Shown here one piece after another: positions 8,225-17,986 of a DNA stretch of 64,000 bases. The stretch covers positions 1 to 64,000 of the forward strand of contig JAAAOM010000037.1 of assembly GCA_009908855.1 (NCBI GenBank), read 5' to 3'. A program made the position numbers and the translations under genes. The first letter of the stretch is position 1, and each line of letters begins with the position of its first letter. The stretch is from Bacteroidota bacterium (GTDB lineage Bacteria > Bacteroidota > Bacteroidia > Bacteroidales > JAAAOM01). Below the pieces are notes generated by a model that saw nothing but the letters and a program-made list of their open reading frames with translations, was not told where the DNA came from and did no database searches.

Positions 8225-11200
8225 ATGGCAAAAAACAACATAACTGATCAAAACTATCACGAGCAGGCAGAGCGCCAAAAGCTGGTTACCCTGAATAAAA
8301 TAATAGGCCTCATAAGTGCCGGGGAATCATTGAAAGAAACCTTGCAAAAGATATGTCAGCTCATTCCCGGAGCTTATACGTATCCGAAATATGTAAAGGT
8401 GCGTCTCACCTTTCAAAACCTGCAATTCGTATCTGATGATTTCCAGGAAAGCGGATGGGTTGAAAAAGAACCTATTACCGCGACAGACGACAAAAGCAAC
8501 ATGCTTGAAATATATTTTACCCGTGAATACCTTGAATTGGCCAACCATGAATTTCTGAATAAAAGTCCTGAATTCATTCAGCACGCGGCTCAAATTATCT
8601 CGGGCTTCATATCCAAGAACCATCTTGAAAAACTATCCCGTGAAAACAAAGAACGGATAAAAGAACTTACTGGTATAAGCCGCACGGCAGAAATCCTGAA
8701 ACAAGGCAGAAAACTGGAAGAATCCTTACAGGAAATCTGCCATTTTTTGCCCGAGGCATGGCAATATCCGCAATATGCAGCTGCCAAAATTGTTTTAGAC
8801 GATAAAACCTTCAAAAGCAGGCGTTTTAAAGAAACACCATGGGTGCAAAAACAATCGTTTGAGACATTCAACAACAAAAAAGGCTGCATTGAGATCTATT
8901 ATTTAAAGGAATTGCCGGAAGAAGATGAAGGGCCTTTCTTAAAAGAGGAACGCAAATTGCTGGACAACTTAACAGCCCTGATATCAGGTACCGTTTCAAC
9001 CAAGGGCCTGCAACAATTGTTACACGATAATTCCGAACGCTTAAAAGAACTCAGGGGAATTAATCAAACCTCGGCGGTGTTGAAAAAGGGCAAATCCATG
9101 GATGAATCACTCCGTGATATTTGTTACATCATACCCGAAGCCTGGCAATATCCCGAACACACTGTCGCCCGAATAAGTTATGAAAAAAAGGTGTTTACCA
9201 GCCCTCATTTTAAAGAAACCAAATGGTGTCAAAAACAAGATTTTAGAACGCCAGGCAATAAAAAAGGAACCATCGAGGTTTTCTACCTGAAAAAATTCCC
9301 CGAAGCGTATGAGGGGCCATTTTTAAAGGAAGAGCGCAACCTGCTCATCAACCTGGCCAACCTCATTGCCGGAACAGCTACCAAAAACATTTTCAACAAC
9401 CTCTTGAACAGCAACCGGGAACGACTGAAAGAGTTAAAGGCCATCAACCAAACATCGTCCATTATTGCCGAAGGAAGACCCGTTGATGAAACGCTGCAAA
9501 AAATTGTTAATATACTACCCGGCTCCTGGCAATACCCAAAAAAAACGGTTGCCCGCATCTATTTTGAGGAAAAGTATTATACCAGCCCTGATTTCCGGGA
9601 AACCAAATGGAGCCAGAAAGAAAACTTTGTCACCATTGATTCAAAAAAAGGAACCGTTGAAATTTACTATCTCAAGGCATTTCCGAAAGCCTACGAAGGT
9701 CCTTTTTTGAAAGAAGAAAGGCATTTGCTCATTAACATAGCCAAGCTAATAAGCGGCTATTTGAACCATTATAAAGGACGGGATATCATCCAGTTCAAAA
9801 ACCTGCTCAACAGGAATGAAAAGTATGAATCAAAGGAATTTCGTAAGTCTTTTATTCAAAACAAGCGCCCGCTGCAGCTTTTCTTTAATCAACAGGTTAT
9901 TGACAAATATATTTACCTGGATATGATGAAATACAAAGTAAAAGAAATACTGTTCGTAGCTACTTTGTATGATGCCTATATCCTTGAAAACGAAAATAAC
10001 TTCTTCGAACAATTCATGGGAGAAATATACCAGTATAGTCTGTTCTCCCTCCCACGCATAACCGGTGTTACCTCCGAAGAAGAAGCCATGGAAATACTGG
10101 ATACCAAACCTTTCGACCTGGTTATATTAATGGTAAGCATTGATACCACGGCCCCGCTTCAAATAAGTAAAAAAATCAAAGAAAAAGAACCCAACCTTCC
10201 CATATACCTTTTGCTGAATAACCAGTCGCATGTAAAGAATTTTGAAGAACTGGTACCCGCTACTTTTTCCATTGATAAATTATTTGTCTGGCAAGGGCAT
10301 TCGCAAATATTTTTCTCTATCGTGAAATCCATCGAGGACGCGGCCAATGTTGAAAACGACACGCAGATAGGCCTGGTAAGGATCATTTTGCTTATTGAAG
10401 ACTCGGCCGAGTATTATTCGAGATACTTACAGATATTGTATTCCATTGTTTTCGAACAAATACAAAAACTATTGCCGGAGGTGGAAAAAAACGAACTGGA
10501 TAAAATATGCAAAATGAGATCCCGCCCTAAAATTCTGCATGCCAGGAATTATGAAGAGGCCATTCATATTTACAACAAGTATAAAGATTTTATGCTTTGT
10601 GTAATTTCCGATATCGAATTTGAACGGGAGGGGAAATTTGATCGATCCGCAGGCCTGCGATTTATCAAAAATGCCAAATCGCAAACCAAGCATATTCCTT
10701 TTATTTTGCAATCAAGCGACAATAATTATGCCGCTGTGGCTGGAGAAGCAGGTGCTCATTTTATCAATAAAAACGCCAACAGCCTTCATAATGATCTGAA
10801 AAATTTTCTGACCAACTATATCTATTTCGGTGATTTCGTTTTCAAAGACACGCGGGGCGAACCCATTGCCTCAGCCAAATCCTTACGTGAATTTGAAACC
10901 TTGCTGCATAAAATTCCCGATGAATCGATTTATACCCACGCCATGGAAAACCAGTTTTCATTATGGCTCATGGCACGCGGAGAAATTGAACTGGCACGAC
11001 ATACCAATCCCGTAAAAGTAAGTGACTTCAATACGGTAGAAGATTTCAGAAACTATTTCATCCAGGCCATTAAAAAGTACAAGGAAGAAAAGAAACGGGG
11101 CAAAGTATTGAGCTTTGATGAAACCTCGATCCTGGATGAAAAGAATATCATTTCCTTTTCAGGCGGATCATTTGGCGGTAAAGGAAGAGGGGTTGCCTTT

Positions 11201-12829
11201 ATCAATGCCCTGATCAACAATCTCGACCTTTCCGATATCTCTTCGGGAATAAACATTCGGATGCCTTTAACGGCAATTATCGGGACTGATGAGTTCAAAG
11301 CTTTCATGAATAAAAACAACCTGTGGGAGCTTATTTTTGAACCCGGGCTTACCTATGAAGAAATAAAGCAACAATTCACTAGGGCTAAACTATCATCCCA
11401 ACTGGTCCATAAACTCGGGGTTTTCCTCGACCAGGTTGATAAACCAGTGGCTGTGCGTTCTTCATCTCTTTCAGAAGATTCGCTTACCCAGCCATTTGCC
11501 GGGGTCTTCGACACCTATATCATTCCCAATAACCAAAAAAGTAAAAAGGCAAGGCTCGAGGAATTGTCCAAAGCCATTAAACTGGTTTATGCCTCGGTAT
11601 ATTCGGTAAGTGCCAAAACCTATTTCAGAGCCATCGGACAAAAAATTGAAGAAGAACGTATGGCAGTGATCCTTCAGGAGCTTGTCGGAAATCAGCACGA
11701 TCAATATTATTATCCGCACATCAGCGGCACAGCCCAATCGTATAACTACTATGCTATGGAACCGATGAAGCCTAAGGATGGGGTTGCCAATATAGCCATA
11801 GGACTGGGAGACTACGTGGTAAGCGGAAACAAATCGTACCGTTTTTCTCCGAAACATCCCGGTATTGATGTGTATACAACCAAGGACCTGCTGCATTCAA
11901 CGCAAGTTGAATTTTACGCCGTTGATCTCTCCAATAAGAGTATTGACCTGTTAAAAAACGGCGAACATGCCTCCATGACACCTCTTGATATTAACACAGC
12001 CATTGCTCATGGAATCATAAAGCACTGTATTTCAACATACAATCCTGATAACGATCGTATTGAAGCGGGAACGGCAAAACCAGGACCAAGGATCGTGAAT
12101 TTTGCCAACATACTCAGGTTCAATTATACTCCCCTGGCCCAAACAATACACGTGATCCTAAATATGGTGCAGGAAGCATTTGGCTCACCCGTTGAAATTG
12201 AATTTGCCGTTGACCTGAACAAAACCGTGAATCAATTGCCTTCCTTTTACCTGCTACAAATAAAACCGTTACTAAACGACAAAATAAATGAGCATGTAAA
12301 CCTGGAAAAAATCAATCCCCGAGATTGTATTCTCTATTCAAAATCAAGTCTTGGAAATGGAATTATTTCGGATGTAAAGGATATTATACACGTGGATATA
12401 AACCGGTTTGATAAACTTAAAACCACTGAAATGGCCAAAGAAATACAGGAACTGAATGAATACATGGTGCAACAGAATAAAAGATATATCCTTATCGGTC
12501 CCGGAAGATGGGGAACAAGGGAAAGATTTTTGGGCATACCGGTAAACTGGTCGCAAATTTCAAATGCCCGGGTTATTGTGGAGATCAGCCTGGCCAATTA
12601 TCCGCTTGATGCCTCCCTGGGGTCACACTTTTTCCATAACATCACGTCCATGGATATCGGGTATTTATCGGTTCTTGACTCTTCATCGGAAGAATTTATT
12701 CAATGGGACATGATCAACCAACAACCCTTAGTACAAGAAACAAAGTATTTTAAGCATGTTCGCTTTGACCAGCCTTTGCACATATACATGAATGGTAAAC
12801 AAAGGACATCAGCCATAGCAATTAAATAA
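8225..12829 (+). CDS. Multidomain signalling protein: 4 tandem GAF-like sensor repeats, receiver-like regions, PEP/pyruvate-binding (PPDK_N-type ATP-grasp) domain
   Basis: Four repeats of the type ...LPxxWQYPxxTVARIxFE...SPxFxETKWxQKxxF...KKGTxEIYYLKxFPExxEGPFLKEERxLL; REC-like RIILLIEDS...VISDIEFEREG; PPDK_N motifs SGGSFGGKGRGVAFI, VAVRSSSLSEDSLTQPFAGVFDTY, VEIEFAVD, LLQIKPL. No phosphohistidine swivel or C-terminal PEP TIM barrel. Confidence 0.85.
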   Translation: MAKNNITDQNYHEQAERQKLVTLNKIIGLISAGESLKETLQKICQLIPGAYTYPKYVKVRLTFQNLQFVSDDFQESGWVEKEPITATDDKSNMLEIYFTREYLELANHEFLNKSPEFIQHAAQIISGFISKNHLEKLSRENKERIKELTGISRTAEILKQGRKLEESLQEICHFLPEAWQYPQYAAAKIVLDDKTFKSRRFKETPWVQKQSFETFNNKKGCIEIYYLKELPEEDEGPFLKEERKLLDNLTALISGTVSTKGLQQLLHDNSERLKELRGINQTSAVLKKGKSMDESLRDICYIIPEAWQYPEHTVARISYEKKVFTSPHFKETKWCQKQDFRTPGNKKGTIEVFYLKKFPEAYEGPFLKEERNLLINLANLIAGTATKNIFNNLLNSNRERLKELKAINQTSSIIAEGRPVDETLQKIVNILPGSWQYPKKTVARIYFEEKYYTSPDFRETKWSQKENFVTIDSKKGTVEIYYLKAFPKAYEGPFLKEERHLLINIAKLISGYLNHYKGRDIIQFKNLLNRNEKYESKEFRKSFIQNKRPLQLFFNQQVIDKYIYLDMMKYKVKEILFVATLYDAYILENENNFFEQFMGEIYQYSLFSLPRITGVTSEEEAMEILDTKPFDLVILMVSIDTTAPLQISKKIKEKEPNLPIYLLLNNQSHVKNFEELVPATFSIDKLFVWQGHSQIFFSIVKSIEDAANVENDTQIGLVRIILLIEDSAEYYSRYLQILYSIVFEQIQKLLPEVEKNELDKICKMRSRPKILHARNYEEAIHIYNKYKDFMLCVISDIEFEREGKFDRSAGLRFIKNAKSQTKHIPFILQSSDNNYAAVAGEAGAHFINKNANSLHNDLKNFLTNYIYFGDFVFKDTRGEPIASAKSLREFETLLHKIPDESIYTHAMENQFSLWLMARGEIELARHTNPVKVSDFNTVEDFRNYFIQAIKKYKEEKKRGKVLSFDETSILDEKNIISFSGGSFGGKGRGVAFINALINNLDLSDISSGINIRMPLTAIIGTDEFKAFMNKNNLWELIFEPGLTYEEIKQQFTRAKLSSQLVHKLGVFLDQVDKPVAVRSSSLSEDSLTQPFAGVFDTYIIPNNQKSKKARLEELSKAIKLVYASVYSVSAKTYFRAIGQKIEEERMAVILQELVGNQHDQYYYPHISGTAQSYNYYAMEPMKPKDGVANIAIGLGDYVVSGNKSYRFSPKHPGIDVYTTKDLLHSTQVEFYAVDLSNKSIDLLKNGEHASMTPLDINTAIAHGIIKHCISTYNPDNDRIEAGTAKPGPRIVNFANILRFNYTPLAQTIHVILNMVQEAFGSPVEIEFAVDLNKTVNQLPSFYLLQIKPLLNDKINEHVNLEKINPRDCILYSKSSLGNGIISDVKDIIHVDINRFDKLKTTEMAKEIQELNEYMVQQNKRYILIGPGRWGTRERFLGIPVNWSQISNARVIVEISLANYPLDASLGSHFFHNITSMDIGYLSVLDSSSEEFIQWDMINQQPLVQETKYFKHVRFDQPLHIYMNGKQRTSAIAIK

Positions 12830-12837
12830 TCATAACC

Positions 12838-13500
12838 TTGCAGATGATAATAAACCTGGGAATATACGGTGAGCACAGGCTTGTATGTGAAGGTATCGAG
12901 ACCCTGTTCCGGGATAAAGATAACATACACACCCTCTTTGTCTGTTATGAGCAGGATCTTTTAAACGAAATGCTTAAAACACACAAGGTCAATATTCTTA
13001 TCATGAATATCAATGAATTCACCACCCCGGTATTGAACCAAATTTTTCAAATTGATATTCATTTTCCGAAAATTAAAATGCTTGTACTATCCAAAAATTC
13101 ATCTGAAGAGGTGATATACAAGATCATCCGATCGGGTGCAAAGGGATTTCTTTCGCAGGAATCGGCTAAAGAAGAGTTGTATGAGGCAGTGCATACATTG
13201 CGTCATGGACACGACTATTACAGCAAGTCCATCACCCATCTGCTATTAAACAAGTACATTAAAAAAATAAAATCGAATGACGACAATGAAAAATCCGATA
13301 TCAGCACTTTAAGTCAACGTCAAATAGAAATACTAAAACTATGGGGAGCAAGCCATACCAACCAGGAAATTGCGGACCGTTTATTTATCAGTATCCGTAC
13401 GGTTGAAACGCACAAAAACCACATCATGCAAAAACTAAACCTGCGTACAACCGTTGATATGGTAAAGTTTGCTATAAAAAACAACCTAATTGAAATATGA
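12838..13500 (+). CDS. LuxR/NarL-type regulator with degenerate receiver domain
   Basis: C-terminal HTH LSQRQIEILKLWGASHTNQEIADRLFISIRTVETHKNHIMQKLNLRT; N-terminal REC fold with ILIMNINEF at the phosphoacceptor site. Confidence 0.88.
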   Translation: MQMIINLGIYGEHRLVCEGIETLFRDKDNIHTLFVCYEQDLLNEMLKTHKVNILIMNINEFTTPVLNQIFQIDIHFPKIKMLVLSKNSSEEVIYKIIRSGAKGFLSQESAKEELYEAVHTLRHGHDYYSKSITHLLLNKYIKKIKSNDDNEKSDISTLSQRQIEILKLWGASHTNQEIADRLFISIRTVETHKNHIMQKLNLRTTVDMVKFAIKNNLIEI

Positions 13501-13703
13501 TTATACGTAAAACACCGAAATTGATAAGCAATACACTTAATTCAAACCATCCCGGTAATCAGGGGCAAAAAAGTTATATATATTCGATGCAAAAAATGGA
13601 GGGAAGCTTTTGATTAGAATTACATCCACTGTTGCTAACTGTAACTTTAAACATTTGCTTACCCTTCCATTTATTACATAAACTTAATAAAACCAGTACA
13701 CAT

Positions 13704-15056
13704 ATGTCAGATCTGTTTGAAGCCAAAGTAAACGACTTTATGGCAAAAATCATTGCTAAAAATCCGGGCGAAGCCGAATATCATCAGGCTGTACAGGAAG
13801 TAACAGAGTCGTTAATGCCTTTTATAGAAGAAAATCCAGTGTATAGCCATGCCAAAATACTGGAAAGAATCGCTGAACCCGAGCGTGTGATTATGTTCAG
13901 GGTTCCCTGGCTCGACGATCAGGGGAACATACAAATAAACCGGGGATACCGCGTTGAGATGAACAGCGCCATTGGGCCTTATAAGGGAGGATTACGTTTT
14001 CACCCCACTGTAAACCTGGGTATCTTAAAATTCCTCGCATTTGAACAGGTATTCAAAAACAGTCTGACTACACTGCCCATGGGTGGTGGCAAAGGTGGTT
14101 CGGATTTTGATCCAAAGGGAAAATCAGACAATGAAGTGATGCGTTTTTGCCAAAGCTTCATGACCGAATTATCGCGCCACATAGGTCCTGACACCGATGT
14201 CCCGGCTGGTGATATAGGTGTTGGCGGCCGTGAAATAGGGTATCTGTTTGGGCAGTATAAAAGAATACGAAATGAATTTACGGGTGTATTAACGGGTAAA
14301 GCCATAGAATGGGGAGGTAGTCTGATCAGACCCGAAGCCACCGGCTATGGTGCCGTGTATTTTGCGCAGGAAATGCTCAAAACCCAGGGTGACAATCTGA
14401 AAGGTAAAGTATGTGCCATCTCCGGTTCAGGCAACGTAGCCCAATATGCTACCGAAAAAATACTGCAATTAGGAGGTAAAGTAGTTACCCTTTCCGATTC
14501 AGCCGGATTTATCTACGATGAAGGCGGAATTACCGAAGATAAGCTGAAGTTCGTGATGGAACTGAAAAACATTAAAAGGGGAAGAATAAAAGAATATGCT
14601 GACAAGTATGGTGTTGATTACGTAGCAGGAAAAACACCCTGGTCTGTGAAATGTGATTTGGCTTTCCCTTGCGCCACTCAGAACGAGATTAATGAAGATG
14701 ATGCCAAAACACTGGTAAACAATGGTTGTATTGCTGTTTCAGAAGGCGCCAATATGCCATCGACCCCGGAAGCTGCCGAAGCTTTTGTCAAGGCTCAAAT
14801 CCTTTACGGTCCGGGTAAAGCAGCAAATGCCGGTGGTGTAGCCGTTTCAGGACTGGAAATGACACAAAATTCGATGCGCCTGCCGTGGACCCGCGATGAA
14901 GTGGATGACCGCCTGCAACAGATCATGACCAGCATACACGATACATGCGTAAAATTCGGTAAAGACAATTCAGGATTTATAAACTATATCAATGGCGCTA
15001 ATATCGGCGGATACATTAAAGTAGCCGATTCGATGATTGCCCAGGGAGTGGTTTAA
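13704..15056 (+). CDS. gdhA: NADP-specific glutamate dehydrogenase
   Basis: MSDLFEAKVNDFMAKI start; GPYKGGLRFHPTVN, LPMGGGKGGSDFDPKGKSD, PAGDIGVGGREIGYLFGQYKR motifs. Confidence 0.97.
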   Translation: MSDLFEAKVNDFMAKIIAKNPGEAEYHQAVQEVTESLMPFIEENPVYSHAKILERIAEPERVIMFRVPWLDDQGNIQINRGYRVEMNSAIGPYKGGLRFHPTVNLGILKFLAFEQVFKNSLTTLPMGGGKGGSDFDPKGKSDNEVMRFCQSFMTELSRHIGPDTDVPAGDIGVGGREIGYLFGQYKRIRNEFTGVLTGKAIEWGGSLIRPEATGYGAVYFAQEMLKTQGDNLKGKVCAISGSGNVAQYATEKILQLGGKVVTLSDSAGFIYDEGGITEDKLKFVMELKNIKRGRIKEYADKYGVDYVAGKTPWSVKCDLAFPCATQNEINEDDAKTLVNNGCIAVSEGANMPSTPEAAEAFVKAQILYGPGKAANAGGVAVSGLEMTQNSMRLPWTRDEVDDRLQQIMTSIHDTCVKFGKDNSGFINYINGANIGGYIKVADSMIAQGVV

Positions 15057-15296
15057 TGTTGTCATCTAAAAAATCTCTTACGGTCAATATTGCATATCGG
15101 TGTAATATTTTCCGTAAGTGATATGATGAACATATATGAGGCTGGTAAAAAATACCATGTACAGCCGGATTAAAAACCTTTACATGGTCATTTCTTTTGT
15201 TGGTTAAATGCTGCAAAAGCTAGAATATAAATATCTCTTTCATCAGTATCAGGAAAAGACTTTACCAGGCATTACAGTTTTATAAGCGATCAGTAC

Positions 15297-17579
15297 TTAG
15301 GATTTCCTCCTAAAAAACCTTCCCAACAAATTCTTTATCCCAAATGAGATTTTTGACAGCATACCCCTCTCTTTCAGCTGTTTTCGGGTTGGCTTTGTTT
15401 CTTTGGTTTCGGTATATTGATCCGGCTGCGATTCACCGTTCAGTACTTTGGTGTTTACTTCATTAGCCAGATCGTCGTTATAACCGGATTTTCCATACTT
15501 GTATGACTGAAAATAATCTCCATTCGATCCATCCATATCAACATCAGTAAGGGCTTTCACAGAATTCATAAAGCTATCCATTGTTACCTGGTCATCACCA
15601 TCTTCTTCAATTACTCCCTGGAATACGGATTTCTTAAAGTCGAGCAAGTACAAAATCCTGTGCTCAATTGAATACTTGGTTATAAAGTTGTACACCGCTA
15701 TTTTTTTCTTTTGCCCCAACCGGTATATCCGGGCTATTCTCTGTTCCAACACGGCGGGGTTCCAGGGGAGATCGACATTAATAAGGATATTGGCACTTTG
15801 CAGGTTCACCCCCACCCCTCCGGCATCTGTAGAAAGAAACAACCGGATTTCTTTATCTTCCCTGAATTTCTCAATGATATCGTTCCGTTGTTGTGCCGAG
15901 ATATCGCCGTTGAGGTAAACGAATTTAAAATTAAGTTTATCCAGCTCTTCAGCAATAAGCTCGAACATCCTTTTCCACTGACTGAATATTACGATCTTGT
16001 TATCACCATTTTCCATCAGTTCCGTGATCAGCGCCGCAATATCCCTGACCTTATGGCCATCCCGGTTATTCTGGTTAAGAATGTATGTATTATCAGAGAC
16101 CATGCGCATGCAGTTCAGTGCCATAAGCAATCGGTCCCTTTCCTCTTCGGAAAGGAAGCCTTTTGATAACCACCTGTTTACCATTTGACTCACGATATCG
16201 TAATAGTCCTGGTGGTCTTTTTTCTGCGCCTCGGTCATCTCCACGAAAAAATTCTTGTCCATCCGGCCGGGCAACTGGTCGGCGATCTCTTTCTTCGTAC
16301 GCCTGATCAGCAGTGGTTCTATGGTAAGGTTTATGGTTCTTAAATTTTTATACCCGGCAAGTTTTCCTGATTCATCAAGACTCTGGTGATTGTCAAGGAA
16401 TTTATACAAAGGGCCTAACCTGTACCGGTCCACATACTCCACGATGGAGTGCAATTCATCAATCCGGTTTTCCAAAGGGGTGCCGGTAAGAACAACGGCA
16501 TATTCGCTTTCTATTCTTTTAACAGCCTGCGCTGTTTTGGTTTTCCAGTTCTTAATCCGTTGGGCTTCATCAATGATAACCAACTCTGGGCCCCAGTCAT
16601 TAATCAGGTCAAGATCATTTTTGGCTACTCCATAGCTCATAATCTTGTAGAAAGATTGCTTTTTATACATATCTTTCCTGTTGTGAACCAATCCTTCTAC
16701 AATTTGCGGCTCACGTCCGGAGAATTTGGTTATTTCTCGCTTCCACTGAAATTTAAGGGATGTGGGACAAATAATCAGTACCTTATTTACTTGAAGGTGA
16801 TGAGCGAAAAGCTCCACGGCCGCAATAGCCTGGATGGTTTTTCCCAGTCCCATTTCATCGGCCAGCAAAACCCGTCCGGACCGAAATATTTTTATAACCC
16901 CTTGTTTTTGGTAATTGTATAGATCGGCTTTTATCAAGTCATTAAAACAATCACTATCAATCCCTTTATCAAAAATACGAGCAGCAATTTCAAGCCGCTT
17001 TCGTTCATTTTTTTGTTGATCGATATGTTCAATTACATCGGGGTATATCTTCAATTCATGGTCTGCTTCATGGTTATTTTTAATAAAAACATCCAGCTGC
17101 TCCAGTTTTTCGGGAAACAGATAACCATGCTCATCGAAAAAATCCTGTTCTTTCTTAAAATTCGCGGTATCGTTTGGCTTCTTTAACCATATACGACGCT
17201 GATTGTTGTAATCGATGCTTAGCGATGCATATGTAACTTCGGGCGGGTTGTTATAGATCTTCTGGTATTTTTTATACCGCAGCAACGAATGCAACACATA
17301 TTCGATGTGCTTGCAGGTGCCAAGGTTATTGATGGTGAAATCAGGGCAGGAACAAAAATTTTTGCTTGTTACACCGTCCCGAATGGATACTTTATAGGTA
17401 TTTTTGCTTTTCGGGTTAAACACCTCGAAATCAGAAAAAACAGCATGTTCGCCCAGGTTGATTACATCAAACTTTTGTTCAACGGCAAATTGTTTTCGCA
17501 GTCGGGACTGCCATTCTTCCGTACTTAAATCATCGGGCTTATTATGATAGGATACTTTCCGGTTGATTGGATCGCTCAT
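15297..17579 (-). CDS. SNF2-family DEAD/DEAH helicase with N-terminal SWIM zinc finger
   Basis: SWIM CSCPDFTINNLGTCKHIEYVL; LLADEMGLGKTIQAIA, IIDEAQRIKNW, VLTGTPLENR, QRIARIYRLGQKK. Confidence 0.92.
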   Translation of the reverse strand: MSDPINRKVSYHNKPDDLSTEEWQSRLRKQFAVEQKFDVINLGEHAVFSDFEVFNPKSKNTYKVSIRDGVTSKNFCSCPDFTINNLGTCKHIEYVLHSLLRYKKYQKIYNNPPEVTYASLSIDYNNQRRIWLKKPNDTANFKKEQDFFDEHGYLFPEKLEQLDVFIKNNHEADHELKIYPDVIEHIDQQKNERKRLEIAARIFDKGIDSDCFNDLIKADLYNYQKQGVIKIFRSGRVLLADEMGLGKTIQAIAAVELFAHHLQVNKVLIICPTSLKFQWKREITKFSGREPQIVEGLVHNRKDMYKKQSFYKIMSYGVAKNDLDLINDWGPELVIIDEAQRIKNWKTKTAQAVKRIESEYAVVLTGTPLENRIDELHSIVEYVDRYRLGPLYKFLDNHQSLDESGKLAGYKNLRTINLTIEPLLIRRTKKEIADQLPGRMDKNFFVEMTEAQKKDHQDYYDIVSQMVNRWLSKGFLSEEERDRLLMALNCMRMVSDNTYILNQNNRDGHKVRDIAALITELMENGDNKIVIFSQWKRMFELIAEELDKLNFKFVYLNGDISAQQRNDIIEKFREDKEIRLFLSTDAGGVGVNLQSANILINVDLPWNPAVLEQRIARIYRLGQKKKIAVYNFITKYSIEHRILYLLDFKKSVFQGVIEEDGDDQVTMDSFMNSVKALTDVDMDGSNGDYFQSYKYGKSGYNDDLANEVNTKVLNGESQPDQYTETKETKPTRKQLKERGMLSKISFGIKNLLGRFFRRKS

Positions 17580-17845
17580 GGGTAATTTCTTTTTGGATAA
17601 AAATAATAGAAGCCCCTTTTAAAGGGAATTTTTTAACCACAAAGTTTTTAAATAAGTATTAACAATGCCATCGCATAATCCATTATTTTGCATTATGGCA
17701 GCCTAATTGAAAATTACGTTTATCTCAGAATTAAACAATTCTCTCCGGTATATATTTACCTAAACGGTATAGAAATTGATTTTTTGATGTATATCTTCAA
17801 AGCCGATGAAGCGAATGTGGGTTCAACAGTGTAAAGTTTGATAAA

Positions 17846-17986
17846 TCAGCTTATCTTTTTTCTGCCTGGGCGGTAGTCCGGGTTATAAGCTCGAACCGCA
17901 CTGCTTTTCAGCCGGTCAACGGGAAATTCTTTAAAATCAAAACCACGCGCTTTACAAGAGTGGATTGATACTTGTTGCTGAAGCAT
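17846..17986 (-). CDS. Candidate 46-aa small ORF or C-terminal remnant
   Basis: MLQQQVSIHSCKARGFDFKEFPVDRLKSSAVRAYNPDYRPGRKKIS*, out of frame with and overlapping the 3' end of the nitronate monooxygenase; below the ORF-track length cutoff. Confidence 0.35.
   Translation of the reverse strand: MLQQQVSIHSCKARGFDFKEFPVDRLKSSAVRAYNPDYRPGRKKIS

Noticed and set aside
11471-11896. 141-aa minus-strand ORF
   Set aside because: Shadow of the 1534-aa gene; no independent coding evidence.
8225-12829. Annotation of the 1534-aa protein as phosphoenolpyruvate synthase
   Set aside because: Only the ATP-grasp (PPDK_N) half is present; the phosphohistidine domain and PEP-binding barrel are absent.
15711-16166. 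151-aa plus-strand ORF
   Set aside because: Antisense to the SNF2 helicase motor; no domain signature.
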